A DNA stretch of 64,000 nt from Hygrocybe punicea (GCA_963556145.1 OY744466.1:4526001-4590000), one strand, 5' to 3'; shown: positions 46,885 through 57,863, counted from the stretch's first letter. Notes: generated by a model from the sequence alone, not told the origin. Made by a program: numbers and translations.

Positions 46885-47964
46885 TAGGGTATCTCATGGT
46901 TACGGGTTTACCCACAGTTTTCCCCTTATGGGTGCAATGGGTTCAGGTCCAGTGTCTGGATCGCAAACCCTTGGTCATACCGTGACCCAAACCCATCAAA
47001 CCATGGTCACATACGGTTTTACTGCCTCTTGCTCGCCCATACCTCAAAGTACACCGATCACCCTGTTTCGCCCTCCCTCCTGTTCCTCAATCTGTTCAAT
47101 TCTGGTGCAGTCCCCTCACAAATTTGTTTTTCAGGAAATTTTGAGTGATGAAATCACATCCTGCCCCATTTGCATCTACCCTGAATAAAAATGAATTTAT
47201 CCAAACTTGGTTGCACCATCATATAAGAAGCTCATGCGAAGGGGCAGGAAATCCTATGGCGAAAGTATCTGACAACGTTTCTATGCAGTCCAAGTCCTCC
47301 TCTAAATCTCAACTCTCTCGCAATGTTACCTCTGTTGCTAAAGCTTTCAAGAAAGTGACCCAGGTGACAGCACGTCAGATCAAGAAACTCAAGAAGACCT
47401 CCTCCATGAGCACCCAATCCTCTGAGGCTCCACCTGCTGACGTGACAAAGGGGCCTGACCATGGTGACCCTGCATGCCATGAGTCCGATGATACAGCAAG
47501 TATCTCCCACACACCTTTGGAAATTATCGAGATCAATGCAGAGTTGGACGTTGACCCAGAGCAGGAACTTGGTAAGTATTCTTTCCATCATCTGTGTGCT
47601 TTCTGATATTGAATTCCTTGCAGCTGCCCTTAAACAGACATGGAGGAGGTCACCAATCTACTCTTTTTTCAAAGCCGAAGTCTCAATCGAGTACCACGAT
47701 GGTCACCTTTGTCACTTCTTTCCATGTGCTGCTCGCAAGTGTCGATTCTCGACAGGTGGTGTTCACCGCTTCCAAGACTCCAAGGACAAATCCTCAACAG
47801 CAAACCTCAAACACCACGCCATTCGATGCTTTGGAGCTGAGGCTGTGAAGGGTGCCATGAATGATGGATCAGTCCCCAGCTGCTCAATTTTTGCTATGTT
47901 TGCTCACCAGGGACAGCAACCTGTCCAATACACTCACTGCAATCACTCCAATCCTGAAGTGCGG

Positions 47965-48111
47965 TGTAGTAGTGGTGCCTGTCATGTCACGTGACCTGGA
48001 CCTTAGTCAGTAGCCAGTTCTGGATGTAGTAGACAGACATCTATCCCATCCACCTCAGCCATTCCATGCGATTCCATCCCCAATCCTGAGAGGTCCCTCG
48101 GGACCACTCCA
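47965..48111 (+). repeat. 5' LTR (147 bp)
   Basis: TGTAGTAGTGG ... CCACTCCA, with GTCACGTGAC and a terminal hairpin AGAGGTCC ... GGACCACT. Confidence 0.9.
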
Positions 48112-48114
48112 TCG

Positions 48115-48139
48115 TGGTGATGAGAGCGCGATTCGACCC
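48115..48139 (+). other. Primer binding site
   Basis: TGGTGATGAGAGCGCGATTC then GACCC, complementary to a tRNA 3' end through the T-arm; three-base spacer TCG after the LTR. Confidence 0.75.
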
Positions 48140-48238
48140 ACGCAGCTAGACGAGACCACCCCATTCCACTCATATATCGATTTTCAGTACAGAGCAACAC
48201 ATCTTCGAGCACAGAGAACACCCCAAGAGCCCACCCAC

Positions 48239-49441
48239 ATGATTCCACGCAGCAAACCCATGCAAAACCCTACCAAAAACAGTCTCCGAATGCCAAAGCG
48301 CTTCGTCCGCATCCTGCTACACGCCCCGCGACCATCCTCACGACTTTTCGCGCAACCTCAACATTCCGCACAGCCACCTCACGCAGCCACATCACCCGCT
48401 TCGCCCACCAAAAACTCGACCAACCACGCCCAACCGCGGCACTCCACGTTCCTTACAAGACCCCCACAAGGCTGTCAAGCCGGACGGCGTATCCAACAAC
48501 ACCGTCGCGTAGCCAGACGCGCCCTCAACATCACCGTTCCCGTGTTCGACTTACCATTTTTCATTAGGACACCCACAGGTGCTCTGTTGAACACACAGAC
48601 ACTCGAGCCCCTCCCACGTTTGTACAGCAACCCCATGAACCACCCCACCACCTTCCCCGTCTTCAATCTCACCATCATCACACCTACCCATCTCCTGCCA
48701 CGTCACCCAACCGCCACGTCACCGTGTCAACTGGCACCCCTCGCACATGCCGGCACCTTCTTCCTCGACCCCATGGGCTCAGTGCAACATGCCCGCGTCG
48801 ACCGTCTCACGCGTACAACACCGGCATGGCCCCAACAGCCCATGCCCACGCGAACAACGCGTCTGGCCCCACCCAGTGCAACTTGGCAACACAACTCCCA
48901 ACCACACACCCACGCGAGAAACCGCGAGCCCCACACCGGCTCGTTTCACAGCCCCACATGCCCGTTCCCAGCACCATCGACCACCCCCGCGCATCCACAG
49001 CCCATCCCAACGCGAACGGCACACCCCGCTCCTCCATACCCCGTCTACACACGTGCGACCCCACGTCCCAATCCCCACATGTCTACGCACCCCCACGACG
49101 ACCTACCCATGCGATATGGCCCCCCCAACCGCGTACCCAGGGACGCAAATCCGTTCACCACGCCCCACGGTCACATCCCCCATTGCCCCACCCACACGAC
49201 GTACTACAATGGCCGTACCCCAAACGGACGTGTTTGCGGCCCTGCCCACGCATCCTATGGCAGCCCCACATCCCCCCGCATCGACCCATGGCAAATGACC
49301 CATTCACTGACTCCGTGCCGTCTTTGTCCGCGTCCCTTTCCCCATTCCACCACCATTTTCCCATTTTTTAGCACATTATCCCAGTTTCCTTCTCACCCAG
49401 TGCAGGGCTCCTCGTTCTTAGACCCCCATGGAGTAGACTAG
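48239..49441 (+). CDS. Pro/His/Thr-rich protein of the short LTR element (400 aa)
   Basis: Single ATG-started frame (MIPRSKPMQNPTKNSLRMPK) filling the element. Basic N-terminus, then a Pro, Thr, His and Arg-rich body without a known domain, ending FLDPHGVD like the LDPSGVD end of the 696-aa ORF at 111-2201. The stop lies 100 bases before the pre-PPT hairpin. A gag-like RNA-binding role is possible from the charge, but is a guess. Confidence 0.5.
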   Translation: MIPRSKPMQNPTKNSLRMPKRFVRILLHAPRPSSRLFAQPQHSAQPPHAATSPASPTKNSTNHAQPRHSTFLTRPPQGCQAGRRIQQHRRVARRALNITVPVFDLPFFIRTPTGALLNTQTLEPLPRLYSNPMNHPTTFPVFNLTIITPTHLLPRHPTATSPCQLAPLAHAGTFFLDPMGSVQHARVDRLTRTTPAWPQQPMPTRTTRLAPPSATWQHNSQPHTHARNREPHTGSFHSPTCPFPAPSTTPAHPQPIPTRTAHPAPPYPVYTRATPRPNPHMSTHPHDDLPMRYGPPNRVPRDANPFTTPHGHIPHCPTHTTYYNGRTPNGRVCGPAHASYGSPTSPRIDPWQMTHSLTPCRLCPRPFPHSTTIFPFFSTLSQFPSHPVQGSSFLDPHGVD

Positions 49442-49540
49442 GCCCTTCGTGTTTCTCTGGTCGCTGTTTTACCTTTTTCTTTCCTTTCTTGTTTTTTGCT
49501 TTTTGTTTTTTGTTTTTTGTTTTTTATTTTCCTCTTTTGT

Positions 49541-49577
49541 TAGCGACAAGGGCATCGCTACAGAGAGGAGGGGCACT
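49541..49577 (+). other. Hairpin and polypurine tract before the 3' LTR
   Basis: TAGCGACAAGGGCATCGCTA can form a 6-bp stem (TAGCGA with TCGCTA). It is followed by the purine tract GAGAGGAGGGGCAC abutting the LTR. Matches 1-33 on the other strand. Confidence 0.6.
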
Positions 49578-49724
49578 TGTAGTAGTGGTGCCTGTCATGT
49601 CACGTGACCTGGACCTTAGTCAGTAGCCCGTTCTGGATGTAGTAGACAGACATCTATCCCATCCACTTCAGCCATTCTGTGCGATTCCATCCCCAATCCT
49701 GAGAGGTCCCTCGGGACCACTCCA
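49578..49724 (+). repeat. 3' LTR (147 bp)
   Basis: Same length as the 5' LTR, with only a few differences by eye. Followed by GCGG and the hAT splice donor. Confidence 0.9.
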
Positions 49725-52126
49725 GCGGTAAGTATTGCTACTTGTAATCTCTTTCACAGCAAACTGACAATGTTGCAGTGCTCTTATTGTCAAGTGGATT
49801 ACAGAGAACAACCAACGTGGGAACATCGTGACGGATTGCACTCTTCGGGAATTGCTCATGGCTGGCCAGCCTCACCTTGAACCCCCTTCTCCAATGACTA
49901 TTTCTTGTGACATCAAGGCATCATATGAAAAGTGCCATGAGCAAGTATCAAAGATTCTCAAGGTATGTTTTATTTATTCAATTTTCTGTCAGTAGATGCT
50001 GACACACACACAGGAACACCCTGGCCATATTCACTTCACCTCAGATGCTTGGACGTCCCCAAATCATTGTGCCTTCGTTGGGTGAACCATGCATCTCGAG
50101 TATGACAGCTGGATGCTTGCCTTTCTTTTGGATATCATTGAGGTCCCTGAGTCTCATACTGGTGGAACGCTTGTGCATGCCTTTCAAGAGATGCTTGTTA
50201 CCTTTGGTCTCAAAGATAAGGTGAGCTGCCTGAGGTTAAGATTAGTACTGACCTAGAAACAGATGTTGGCATTCACAGGCAACAATGCAAGCTCAAATGA
50301 CACTCAAACAGAAGCTCTTGCAGGAATGGACAACTCCTTCGAGGAAGAGAATTGCGCCTGTTGCTTCATCCACACCTTGCAACTCTCTGCGAAAATGCTA
50401 ATTAGACCTTTTAATGCAGGTATGGCTAAGGCAAGTGGGGTAGAGTCCTCTGATGACGACCAGGCCATGTCTGCAATGCCTGACATTAATCAGGACTCTG
50501 GGAATGATGAAGGAGATGAGGAAAAGTCGGACGATGATAATGATGCTTGCAATGACCCCAACAACGAGTTTGATGAGATGGTGCTGTTGGATGGAGTAGA
50601 TCGAGATGCCTCGTTAGCTGACACAGCAGATGTTTGCCACACAGTGTCCAAGGTATACTTGATGTCATGCTCACTCATGCCTGTCACTGACAATGTTTCA
50701 TAGATCTGTCAACTTTCTTTTGCCATAATTCACTCTACCACGATTGCGTTACCCACCTGGCGCTGCGCTTGTGAGAAAACTAAGCTCAAGCCCAACCTAA
50801 TCCCATGTGATGTTGTCACACGTTGGAACTCGACTTATGACATGTTGGCATTTCCAATAAAATACAGGAAGGCCATTGACACGGTTACAGCTGATAAAGG
50901 TCTCAAATTGCGCGAGTATGAACTGGATGATGATGATGATTGGAAGGTCGTGGATGATCTAGTTTCTGTTCTTGAGGTTTGTGGATCACCTAAGTCCTTA
51001 TATTATAGTCACTAATATTGTCTACAGCAGTACAAGAGAGCCACTTTGTTCTTCTCTCGCGACTCCACCAGCATTGCGGCAGTCATACCAGCCATGGATC
51101 GCTTGAATAGTGGATTGAACCCGCGATCTAAAGAAGAATACCACCCATCAATTTGTGCCGCAATGAAACTCACACAATGCAAGATGAACCGCTATTACTC
51201 ACTGACAGATAACTCATTCAGCTTATCGCATTGCGATGGTCCTCCACCCTGGATTAAAACTCGAGTACTTCCAGCAGCATAAATGGGAGGAGGATTGGAT
51301 CGAGACAGCTGAGAACCTCACTCGCGAAGAATATCTTGACAAATACGAAGGCCGGTCTGGGTCCAAGCTCAGTGCAGGTGATGTGGCCAGTGCAATGGTA
51401 TGTAGTCCTGCTCAGCTCTACAGAGGCCAGAACTGACCCAGAAATCAGAATGAGCCAGTGGCGGATTCATTCCATGACTTTTCACAGTTCTCACTCAGGA
51501 CCAGGACACACTCTCAAGCAGCTGAAATAGACAAGTACTTGCACCTCCCCATTTAAAATGTCAAGGACCCACTTATCTGGTGGCATAACAACCTCAGGAC
51601 ATATCCCAATTTGTCTCGCATGGTGCTAGTATCCCTGGTATGTTGCCACACTATTCCACAGCATCACATTGATGAATCTGTATATAGCAACGTTGATGGC
51701 AGTGGAACATGTATTTTCTCAAGGCCGGCAACTACTGAGTTTCATATGCAACCGACTCTCCCCCACAACCATCCAGTCTCACTTGTGTCTTGGATCCTGG
51801 GCCCAGAACAATCTCATCTTGATGGAAGATCTTCGCAGTGTTGTCAAACCGTGAAAGAAGAGGGTGCTTGCGGATGTCATGGGCAGTGATGATGCCAAAG
51901 ATTAATTTTTTATTATAGTATCTTGTACCTGTAACTAGTCTGCTGCAATGTACCACAATCATGAGTGCCTAGGGTTGACCACAGGTGTGGTATGGGTTGG
52001 GTTTGCCAATACCGTACCCGCACCCATGAAGACCATACCTGTGACGGGTAGCACCCGCCATGAACCGTACGACCCGCGGGTGCTACAGGTCTGTGGTGGG
52101 AGCTTGTTCCGTCCTGGTCATTGTCA

Positions 52127-52182
52127 ACCTCGCGAATGCCTCGCCATGTCAATTGACATGCGGCTGACGTGGTTCGCGAGGT
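52127..52182. repeat. Nested-palindrome module (56 bp)
   Basis: Outer arms ACCTCGCGAA and TTCGCGAGGT pair perfectly; core CATGTCAATTGACATG is a perfect palindrome. Confidence 0.8.
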
Positions 52183-52820
52183 CATTTGAGGGGGGGTCAT
52201 GGTTCTGTCAACATTGTTGACAGTCCCCATGGCCCTTCATCCCCTGGCCCATCCTTGTCCCACGTCGCATTGTTGCTGACCTCGTCACCGTTGGCCAATC
52301 GGCTGGTGTCATTGTGGCCGTCGTCGCCCCGGCTGTCATTGTCCTGGCCGTCATCGTCCCAGCTGTCATGGTCCTGGCCATCGTCGTCCCGGCCGCCATT
52401 GTTGTGGCCATCGTCGTCCTGGCCATCATCGTTCTGGCTGTCGTCATCATGGCCGTCGTCGTCATAATCCCGGGCCATCGTCGTCCACATCCACCTCGTC
52501 CTATCCGCGTTGTCGTCCCCATCACCGTCACCGTCCTTGCTATGGTATTCCACGTCGTTTGCGTTGCCATGGGCCGCTTGACTGCTGCCGCCATCTTTGC
52601 ATACACGTTGGCCCGCGTTTCGACGCCGTTAGGCCGCGGGCTCGCACTTGCGACTTCTTGGCAGTGGCGTCGTGGCTTTGAGCTGGTGTTGGTGCCCGAT
52701 TGGCTAGGCGTTGGTGCCGGCGTTGTGGGATCGCGGTCTGGGATGCGTTTAGACGCGTCCTCTTGCGGGCATGGGGTTTTGGGTTGGGGTTTTCGTGGTG
52801 GTATGGTAATTCAATATTAT

Positions 52821-52884
52821 CTAAGAAAAGATAGTCAGTTTAATGTCAAATACAAAAGAAATGTACCTGAGGGCACGTAGCCCT
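52821..52884 (-). other. Hairpin plus small intron unit
   Basis: Minus strand AGGGC TACGT GCCCT, then CAG and donor GTACAT (52866), acceptor TTTCTTAG (52821), a 46-nt intron. Confidence 0.45.
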
Positions 52885-53213
52885 GTTGTTGTCACCAACC
52901 CGTCGAAAACCGCGGTGTCGTGGGTACGGGTCACGGTTTGGTTGCAGGTGCCAAATTTGGCAACCGTACCCGTACCCACGCCACCCATGACCTAAAAACC
53001 GCAGGTAAACCCGTACCTGTGGTCAACCTTATGAGTGCCACAGGTATTCAACTACCTGTGGCTTGGTTATACCCATCCCATATGTCCCCAGTGTTGTGTG
53101 AACCATGTATGTCCACAGGTCAATGTGTACCTGCACCCGCAGTGGGTATGGTGTGCTCGGGTGTGGGTACGGTTTCAAACTCCGACCCATGGGTTCACCT
53201 GTGTGATACCCTA

Positions 53214-53519
53214 CCCAACAGTCCGATTCATCCCTTTCTAGTTGACATTGAGGACAGGAGAACGGTGGGCCACTTGAGGAAGGCAATCTTGAAGGAGAAG
53301 CCACTGCATTTGCCAATGTCAACCCAAATGAACTCACACTCTGGAGGATATGTGTTTTTCTCCATTTTGATCCATTTCTCCCACTTCTGCAAGGAATCTA
53401 GCACAGTCGACATAAGGCTTGAGAAGAAAGTGACCCAACACCACTTTCTCGATGAAGACACATTGCTAATCTCGACCTACAGGCCCTACACAACATTGAG
53501 CATGGAAATTATTAAGTAA
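53214..53519 (+). pseudogene. Crinkler-like N-terminal fragment
   Basis: SPIHPFLVDIEDRRTVGHLR then KAILKEK resembles the N-terminal region of fungal Crinkler (CRN)-type proteins, in which a ubiquitin-like segment with VDIE...VG.LK..I..EK is usual. RLEKKVTQHHFLDEDTLL fits the next conserved part. The upstream part was cut off by the hAT at 53213 and has a stop in the matching frame, and no C-terminal domain follows. Family assignment is from remembered motifs. Confidence 0.5.
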
Positions 53520-54139
53520 ACTCACATATCTTACAAGTAAACTGACTGATTATTGTTTTGAGCAGCATTAGGGCCTTTCTACTGTGAGATCAAGTCTGTG
53601 GATACCCCTTCTCAACCACACTTCACCAACTATTGCCAACCATCGCCTCTCACTGAAGCAACCAAGCATGACATGATGTCAAACAACAATAGAGGGGGAC
53701 TTTAGCCAGGGGTATGGGGCCACCACCTGTCCATTTAAACCCCACTGGTGGATGAGTATGTCACACAGACCACAAGGTCCAGCTCATCAACAATGAAGGC
53801 AATGTCCTCCACAGGACTCCACAGGTCAAACTCCCCAATGTCCAGCCTTGCACAACCCTAGGGCCGGTGACTTTGATCCCCTGAACCAATCATGTTTTAC
53901 CAACCGTTGACCACCCCTGCCTTTTGTCTCATCCAACCATCACAGTGCCATGGAACCAAGCACCTTAAATGCAGCAGAGGGTTTTATGACCCCCATCTAC
54001 ATGAAGTGGGGCATGAGACAGTAGGGCTGTCTTGCCCTGTGTCATCACTTGACTGCGAACTACCATCCACCTTCATTTTCAACACTGTATCCTCAATTTG
54101 AACTTGACTGCTCTTTATTGCACTCATAGAAGCATATTA
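53520..54139. other. No supportable gene
   Basis: Short frames only. Phrases such as the translation around 53750-53860 vaguely recall a retroelement polyprotein tail, but not enough to name. Confidence 0.4.
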
Positions 54140-54512
54140 CACTGGGTGCAAGCCATAATATTTCTAATAAAAATATCATGAAATTGTTCTGAAATTAATC
54201 CATATTATTTTAACATGTCATTTGCAGAAAACATTAAGATATATAGTGCATATTTTTTGTATATTTCTGAAAAAGGTATGATAAAGATATGATAAAAATT
54301 ATAAGAAAGAAAAGATGTTCAAAGACTGTGAAATTGTATTTCTTTTAAGATAGCACTCAAGATATTTTTATGATAACTTCCTTTAAAATGAACAGAAATT
54401 ATTCAAAATGGTTTTAAACTTTTTCTTACAATGATTTGTTAAAGTAACATAGGTTAATTTCAAGGTAACTTCAAGATATTTTGAGTAGAAATACTATGGC
54501 TTGCATCCAGTG
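54140..54512. mobile_element. MITE (373 bp), CACTG ends, TTA duplication
   Basis: Ends CACTGGGTGCAAGCCATA and, inverted, CACTGGATGCAAGCCATA. Three-base TSD TTA. AT-rich inside. CACTG ends with a three-base TSD fit a CMC (CACTA) MITE; PIF/Harbinger also makes three-base TTA/TAA TSDs. Confidence 0.7.
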
Positions 54513-54515
54513 TTA

Positions 54516-54889
54516 TTAGCCTACCCTCAAAATAAAATAGATAGGCCTCTATGATTTATGCAAGCCACAACTGTGAAAAATCGGCATTTTGCCTATATCT
54601 CAAGAACCTGACCACCAAAATATAAGATCTTAGGTTTATTTTGATCCTATGAATGTCCTCTACAAGATGAGCATTTAAGTTTTGGAAAATTTTGAGGGTC
54701 ACTTTTGGCAAATTTTACCAAGATAAGTAGTAGGAAACAACAGTCCAAATTTTATAGGTAGAGCTAGCAAGGCTATTGACAGCATATGTGAAACAGTGGC
54801 ATATATTGGGTGTTGGGGAAATGCTGCCATATACAATATAAAACTTTGTCATTACAGGGTTAGCAGTGAGTAGTTGGCAGCCTCAAGAC
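54516..54889. other. No supportable gene
   Basis: AT-rich 3' flank of the P-loop gene; nothing recognised. Confidence 0.4.
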
Positions 54890-57853
54890 CTAAACCCTCT
54901 CCATTGCGTTTTCCATTGCGTTTGCAAATTGTAGGAATTCAGGCCGAGCACAGGCAAGTGACCGTTGGAATAGTTGATCGAATTGCTTCTCGAAGCCTTG
55001 AAGAACAGGATACTCGCCCGAACTGTGACCGCATATATTGAGGCAGTATCGTTTTGGCTCCACCTCATTGTCCCTGGCATAACCCTCCCAACGGGCCCCT
55101 TTTCCGGTTGGACGCTCAGCTTTACCAAACGTCAAGCTACTGTGGGGGCCGTTAGCTTTCCCAAAAGCAGAAGATGCAGCTAGATCCATGAGGATCACTA
55201 AATGCCGCGGTTTGAGGCGTACTGGATTGCCATCAACATAGTTTTGGACTACAAAAGGGGCAGTCAATTGATGGGCAACATCCAGGCCAGCTGCATTAGA
55301 TTTTGCTTTTGTCTGCCAAGGAATCACCAAGAGGTTGGAGACATCGAACGGACCGTCAAGTGCACCAGAGTACCCGACAAAGAATCCGTCAATCACTGGT
55401 TAATAGAATGCACACTGAAATGCGAAACCAGAAGACCATGCCTCGAGCAACATGGACGGCGTGACCTCGTCGATGGGCTGGGACAGTTGGACGAAGTGCG
55501 TGAAATTGATCCAGATCTCGGAGGCATCTCTGAGCAATGTCATATGCAAAGTCTTTTGGTTGACAAGGCTGTCCAGGATCCCAAGGTCTTCTCCTAGAAG
55601 AGTCTGTAAGAAGCAGGACAGCCTCACGGCCTGAACTGTGGGTTCACTCTCGATTGCGCCATACTTCACAAATGAGGTGCCCAAAGTCATGGTTGCTTTG
55701 TCGCGAGCCAGCATCAATAAAAGTCGACTGTAGACCTCACCCTGGAGGCCTCGATCGAGTACGAGACCGCGGAGAACGAGTTTTTCGAGGAGTGTCTCAA
55801 TCGCAGTCTGGTACATTTGGCTTGAAGTGTTGAGCGCTTCTGCAGCGGCGATGGCAAGCACTGGTTCTGAAGGCGAAGCGGTAACTACGAGTCCTCCGGC
55901 TACGCCGACTAGGACCCGCATGTGGCTGCGTACCGCTTCCGTGGCCAGTCGCGCGGAAGCTTCGCCTTCGCCTATCTCCAGGCCAATCCGAACGGCTAAA
56001 GCAGCGAAGACATGGACTTCATTCTTGGGGTCAAACGTCATATTGAAAAAGAGCTTCTCGTATGCAGCATCTAGCACTTCTTTGTTTGAGAGGGTTGACC
56101 AGTACTGAAATGAGAAGAACACTTAGCAAAAAGCATGAGGGCATAAAGAGTCATTGCTCACGGGCCGTCCATATACTCTAAGATGCGTCATGCTGAGTAC
56201 GTCGGCGGGCTGCTGAATTTTTGCACAATGGTCCACCCCAACCATCTGGTTGAATCCAAGATAAACCCAAGGGGGCAATGGCATTGGGCCCTTTGTGAGC
56301 CTGAAGGAGGGTGCATTCGGGCCAAACGGAAACAGATCGAATACGGACGAGCTTGTGTCGAGGAGAAGAAACCATAAAGTGACGCCACGTCCGTCAAACC
56401 TATCGCCGGCCTTGATGATGCGCTGCAATGCTATGAGGGACATGCCCCATTGGGCGTGCCACGAAGGTTCTTTGCCCGGGGGTGGCCTGTGCAGGCCCAA
56501 CTGCGAGCACTCATCGAAAGCAAGTATGAAGTATCTGGTCCCCAGTTCCCTGAGAACCATGGAAAACTCTTCTGCATATTGGAGACAAAGCAGGCGGAAG
56601 AGACTACAGTGCCAATCGGCGGCGGTATTGACAACAGTACCATCGCCCAGTTTCGGTGACGGTATCCGCATGTTTTGGATATTCGAGTGTTCCCTCTTTA
56701 ACAACTGGTTCGCCATAGTTTCTACTTCAGCGAAGCACTTATGTCGGGAAGAGTTTAAGGTGTTTGTTGGGGAGTCAAGCTGCCAGTCTTTTATCCAATC
56801 CTTGGGCGACGGGCCACTGGCAGCTTGAGCCTTGAGCCTTTTGGCTACAACACGCATCAATGCCCCAAGGAAAGCTGCGGCTAGTTCTTCACCCTATAAC
56901 AGAAATGAGCATTTAGGAATGGACCAAGCATAATCATTGTTCATTACCTTATATTCGGTACGTTGGATAAAAAAATTGCAGGCTGATGGATCACCAGGCG
57001 GCCAACCAGCTCTGGGAGATCCACTTTCACAGAAGCAGATGCTGAGGGTTGGAACCTAGAGCATGTTAATCTATTTCAGGTCACGACAGCACGACAACAG
57101 AGCAAATTCACCTCTTTCCCTAACTCCTCAACCAAGCGTGACTTGCCAGTACCGCTCGACTGTAGAATGGAGATACAGTGTCCAAAGTGTAGTTTGGGAT
57201 CGTAAATCCGATCGTAGATTGGGAGTGCTCTGACGAAGTCTTTCACAGCTCCTCCTCGGTATGCATGATGAAACATCTGGTTGAGCCGTTCGGCCTGCTG
57301 CTCCCTTTGATTGAAAGAGATCGGATCTCGGAATCAATAGAAAGACTTTAGAACTTATGGCATCTCCAATGTGAGGGGAATTCTCCGCCGAGGATGTAGA
57401 TTCCAAATTTTCGCTGTCTCTGCAATTAAACGCAATCCGACAACTCGATCAGAAAATGTACATACGATGCTTGACCAAGCCTTCCCAGTTGCCGTGTTTC
57501 ACACATTTCTTCACTCCGTCCTTCCACTCCTCCAACTCGTGGTCATTGAAGCCTTGTACGACTTGTTCTGCCTTTTGTGCTGTCGGTATTGCCATGATGC
57601 TCATCTTCAGATCGGTAGTCGACAATGTGGTCGTGAGTAAGAACAATACATCTGAGAACAGGTACTTCCATTCGGTGACATCGTCCCCAGCATCAGCAAT
57701 GCGAGCCTGCCACCGTTGGCGATTCATTTGGCGATTGAGTTCGGCTAGCTGACTCTTCGGCATATCAAGTTCTTCGATAGAAACAGAAGCGTAAGGATAG
57801 GTGGAATCTTGTCCCAAACCATAGGAATTTAGGGGTTTCCAGTCGACATCCAT
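54890..57853 (-). pseudogene. P-loop NTPase of Crinkler-associated type, one in-frame stop
   Basis: Multi-exon gene. The first exon (ATG 57853) is MDVDWKPLNSYGLGQDSTYP. The P-loop exon has QSSGTGKSRLVEELGKEV (Walker A) and a later exon has RYFILAFDECSQL (Walker B). The following exon (56122-55400) is helical. The last (55396-54890) has VILMDLAASSAFGKA and WEGYARDNEVEPKRYCLNI, which may be a nuclease-like end domain, but no catalytic set is proven. A TAA separates FAFQCAFY from PVIDGFFVGYSG in an otherwise continuous frame, and a CAA-to-TAA change would explain it. I link it to fungal CRN-type NTPases by memory of the family; the joins before the P-loop are approximate. The start codon lies 11 bases from a foldback MITE. 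Confidence 0.6.
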
Positions 57854-57863
57854 ATTACAATTA

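Larger units (their letters stand above)
47965..49724 (+). mobile_element. Short non-autonomous LTR retroelement, complete copy (1760 bp)
   Basis: Two 147-bp LTRs (47965-48111 and 49578-49724), TG...CA ends, four-base TSD GCGG. Three-base spacer, tRNA-like primer binding site, one 400-aa ORF, hairpin, purine tract. It is the reference copy for the elements at 1-2578 and 9128-9670. It landed directly before the splice donor GTAAGT of a hAT transposase exon. Confidence 0.9.
47256..51889 (+). pseudogene. hAT transposase, interrupted
   Basis: Exon 1 has MAKVSDNVSMQSKSSSKSQL and a basic region. The next exon holds a BED-like finger: FFPCAARKC and TANLKHHAIRCFG, giving C-x4-C and H-H residues. The short LTR element lies just before a splice donor; after removal NPEVR joins ALIVKWITENNQRGNIVT. 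Then HFTSDAWTSPNHCAFVG is followed by TGA where Trp is expected, then TMHLEYDSWMLAFLLD. Later come FTGNNASSNDT, DVVTRWNSTYDMLAF and, at the end, the hAT dimerisation region with VEHVFSQGRQLLSF and NRLSPTTIQSHLCLGSW. Several frame changes in the last exons. Not functional as written. Confidence 0.85.
51970..53031. mobile_element. hAT MITE (1062 bp)
   Basis: Perfect eight-base TSD TGAGTGCC (51962-51969 and 53032-53039). Ends TAGGGTTGACCACAGGT and, inverted, TAAGGTTGACCACAGGT. GGGTA/TACCC palindromes near both ends, a nested-palindrome module, a GTC-rich stretch (52310-52520) and a hairpin-intron unit. Confidence 0.9.
46885..53213 (+). mobile_element. Autonomous-type hAT transposon, decayed and twice invaded
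   Basis: Ends TAGGGTATCTCATGG and, inverted, TAGGGTATCACACAGG, with eight-base flanks CCCAACAC and CCCAACAG (7 of 8 equal). It encodes a hAT transposase (47256-51889) and holds the short LTR element 47965-49724 and the hAT MITE 51970-53031. Its TIR begins TAGGGTAT like the MITE at 22169, so it may be the source or a relative of that MITE. Confidence 0.8.

Noticed and set aside
52186..52606. ORFs in the GTC-rich part of the hAT MITE as a gene
   Set aside because: Degenerate short-period repeat inside a MITE with exact TIRs and TSD; frames are compositional.
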